Positions 58,701 through 60,000 of a stretch of DNA of 60,000 nucleotides are shown here, piece by piece; positions within the stretch are counted from its first letter, which is position 1; the number at the start of each line of letters is the position of its first letter. This DNA is from Takakia lepidozioides. Its lineage: Eukaryota > Streptophyta > Takakiopsida > Takakiales > Takakiaceae. Position numbers and translations under genes: made by a program. The notes beneath the pieces were generated by a model. That model was not told where the DNA came from. It made no database searches and saw nothing but the letters and a program-made list of their open reading frames with translations. The stretch spans positions 11,782,001 through 11,842,000 of the forward strand of contig CM060734.1 in NCBI GenBank assembly GCA_030704615.1, in the 5' to 3' direction.

Positions 58701-59063
58701 TGAAGTCAGAAGTGCTCCCACTACCATTCTGGAAGGCAATGAAGGAGAAGAAGCTGGCTATGATAGGTTGTTGTTAAGTGGGAGCACGAAGGCCTAGAGA
58801 TATAGAGGAAGAAGAAAGAAAGAGAGGTTGTGAGAGTTAAAAATTCGGGAAAAATGAAACAGTTGGATAAGGGTATAAGTTGGCAACAAGAGTGGTTTCT
58901 AAGAGACTGGAATAAGATGAGTGAATGACGACATGTGAGTGGTTGCAGGCAGCAAAGTGGGAGCTGATGGACACCAGCAGCCTGAATGGCACTCTGCTCA
59001 ACAAGCGACCAGTAGCTGCAGTCCCCATGGCTAATGTATCTAGGAGGCAAGAAGATATAACAG

Positions 59064-59249
59064 GTGTTTTGTAATGGCAGGAATATGGCAGCAGATAGTA
59101 GAGACAGACATCGTGTAGCAACATTATGGGGAGTAGGGGCTGGCCTGCTTCTGGCAGTGGTTGCGTTCGCTGCCAGAGCGTGGCAACGCCAGTCAAGACC
59201 TGCCAAAGTGCCGGTCACTCTTCTGTCAGGATTTTTGGGTGCATGCAAG
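59064..59249 (+). pseudogene. CobW/ZNG1-type GTPase, first exon only
   Basis: The frame encodes a short N-terminus, a hydrophobic stretch (LWGVGAGLLLAVVAFAARAW) that may be a membrane anchor or transit segment, then KVPVTLLSGFLGACK, the Walker A start of CobW-family metal chaperone GTPases (usually GFLGxGK). It ends at a GT donor (59250) directly after the Lys, and no following exon is present before 60 kb. The Gly to Cys change in the P-loop would harm nucleotide binding. Likely a captured or stranded exon. Confidence 0.6.
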
Positions 59250-59277
59250 GTAGGACTTAGAATTGGGGGGTTGCAAA

Positions 59278-59325
59278 TCCATGAGCATGAGCGGTGAACG
59301 CATGAGCATGAGCAGAGGTTCCCGA
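59278..59325. repeat. CATGAGC repeats
   Basis: CATGAGCATGAGCGG and CATGAGCATGAGCAG, about 22 bp apart. The same words, inverted, mark the element ends at 25.2 and 45.0 kb. Confidence 0.65.
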
Positions 59326-59390
59326 TCCTCGCCCGAACCTATACCAAACCATCTCGAAGGTGGAGGTCGGCAACCAAAACTACTGACTTC

Positions 59391-60000
59391 ATGCATCTTG
59401 ATAATAGTTTTTGTGGCCAAGCTTTTGCCGAGTTGAAGCAGCGGATGGCGGAAGCTCCAGTCCTGAAAATCCCGGAGTTCGACCGTCCATTTGAGATTCA
59501 TACGGATGCGTCGGACTTCGCAATTGGGGGTGTGCTCATGCAGGATGGACGTCCAGTGGTTTACGAAAGTAAGAAACTTAATGAAGTGGAGCGACGGTGG
59601 CCTACGCACGAAAAAGAAATGAAGGCGGTGGTGCATTGCCTTGAGCTTTGGCGCAACTATGTTGGTTCCAACCCGGTGAAGGTGTTCACGGACAATATCA
59701 CGGTGAAGTTCTTTGCCACACAGCCTAAGTTGTCCCAAAACAACTTAGGTGGCAAGACATTTTGGCAGTGTTTGACAAGGATATCCAGTACAAACCGGGA
59801 CGGGACAATGTGGTGGCCAATGTCATGTTGGTGTACAAGGGCGAGACGACGCTCCAAAGGAAGATCCGGAAGGCTTACCGGAAGGATGAGATGACGAAGT
59901 CCGTGATGCGGGACTTGAGGTTAGGGGTTAAATCGCAGTTCCACTTGCACAATGGACTGCTCCGGTACAAGCAAAAGCGTCCACGTGCCGAAGGGAGGGA
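59391..60000 (+). mobile_element. Gypsy RNase H and onward (runs off the edge)
   Basis: CGQAFAELKQRMAEAPVLKI, FEIHTDASDFAIGGVLMQDG, YESKKLNEVERRWPTHEKEM and VKVFTDN form the RNase H domain (D, E and D visible). A frameshift near 59740 leads to FDKDIQYKPGRDNVVANVM in another frame, the usual RNase H to integrase linker. It continues exactly where the element at 46.4-49.65 kb stops. Confidence 0.88.

Overview
The window looks like TE-packed nuclear DNA of a streptophyte. Supporting features are PLS-class PPR coding sequence, exons matching plant-type eIF3d, a CACTA relict with DUF4218/DUF4216-type domains, a Ty3/gypsy element with an initiator-Met-tRNA primer site, and short GT-AG introns of about 80-100 nt. 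PLS-type PPRs point to a land plant, perhaps a seed-free lineage, or to a charophyte alga; the sequence alone does not settle this. A run of exactly 500 N at 18889-19388 marks a scaffold gap. I see no intact host gene; nearly every long ORF belongs to a decayed mobile or multicopy family.

Layout. 1-2.8 kb: MULE-like transposase relict (-) running off the left edge. 3.7-9.0 kb: copy 1 of a multi-exon gene that I read as a ParB/sulfiredoxin-fold domain (DGNHR motif) followed by a permuted N4/N6-type DNA methyltransferase; two of its introns are filled with short palindromes sharing the core TTGCGTCAACGCAA. 9.7-10.9 kb: LINE. 11.5-14.1 kb: decayed copy 2 of the ParB-like gene, with palindromes in the same two intron positions but different arms. 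14.1-16.7 kb: non-autonomous LTR element. 17.8-18.9 kb: LINE (-). 19.4-20.4 kb: array of GGAAATGCG...CGCATTTCC palindromes, followed by MULE-like copy 2 (20.6-24.4 kb) with a SWIM finger. 25.3-26.5 kb: hAT relict. 27.2-28.8 kb: gag fragment and LINE RT (-). 29-33 kb: dispersed repeats. 33.1-37.0 kb: two LINE copies tail to tail, one split by a solo gypsy LTR with a perfect 5-bp target duplication. 37.3-39.2 kb: PPR pseudogene. 40.0-42.6 kb: copy 3 of the ParB-like gene, with an internal inversion. 43.3-44.2 kb: 96-bp palindromic satellite fused to a third MULE-like fragment. 45.0-46.0 kb: PPR pseudogene with internal tandem duplications. 46.4-49.65 kb: 5' part of a gypsy element; its RNase H resumes at 59.4 kb. 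The intervening 9.7 kb holds eIF3d exons, a CACTA relict, a palindrome cluster and a CobW-type exon.

The most unusual signals are the ParB-like/methyltransferase family, present as three related loci in 60 kb, and the many short palindrome families. The palindromes keep a core while the arms change together, and they recur beside particular gene families: TTGCGTCAACGCAA in introns of the ParB-like genes, GGCGCC-centred palindromes beside the MULE-like copies.
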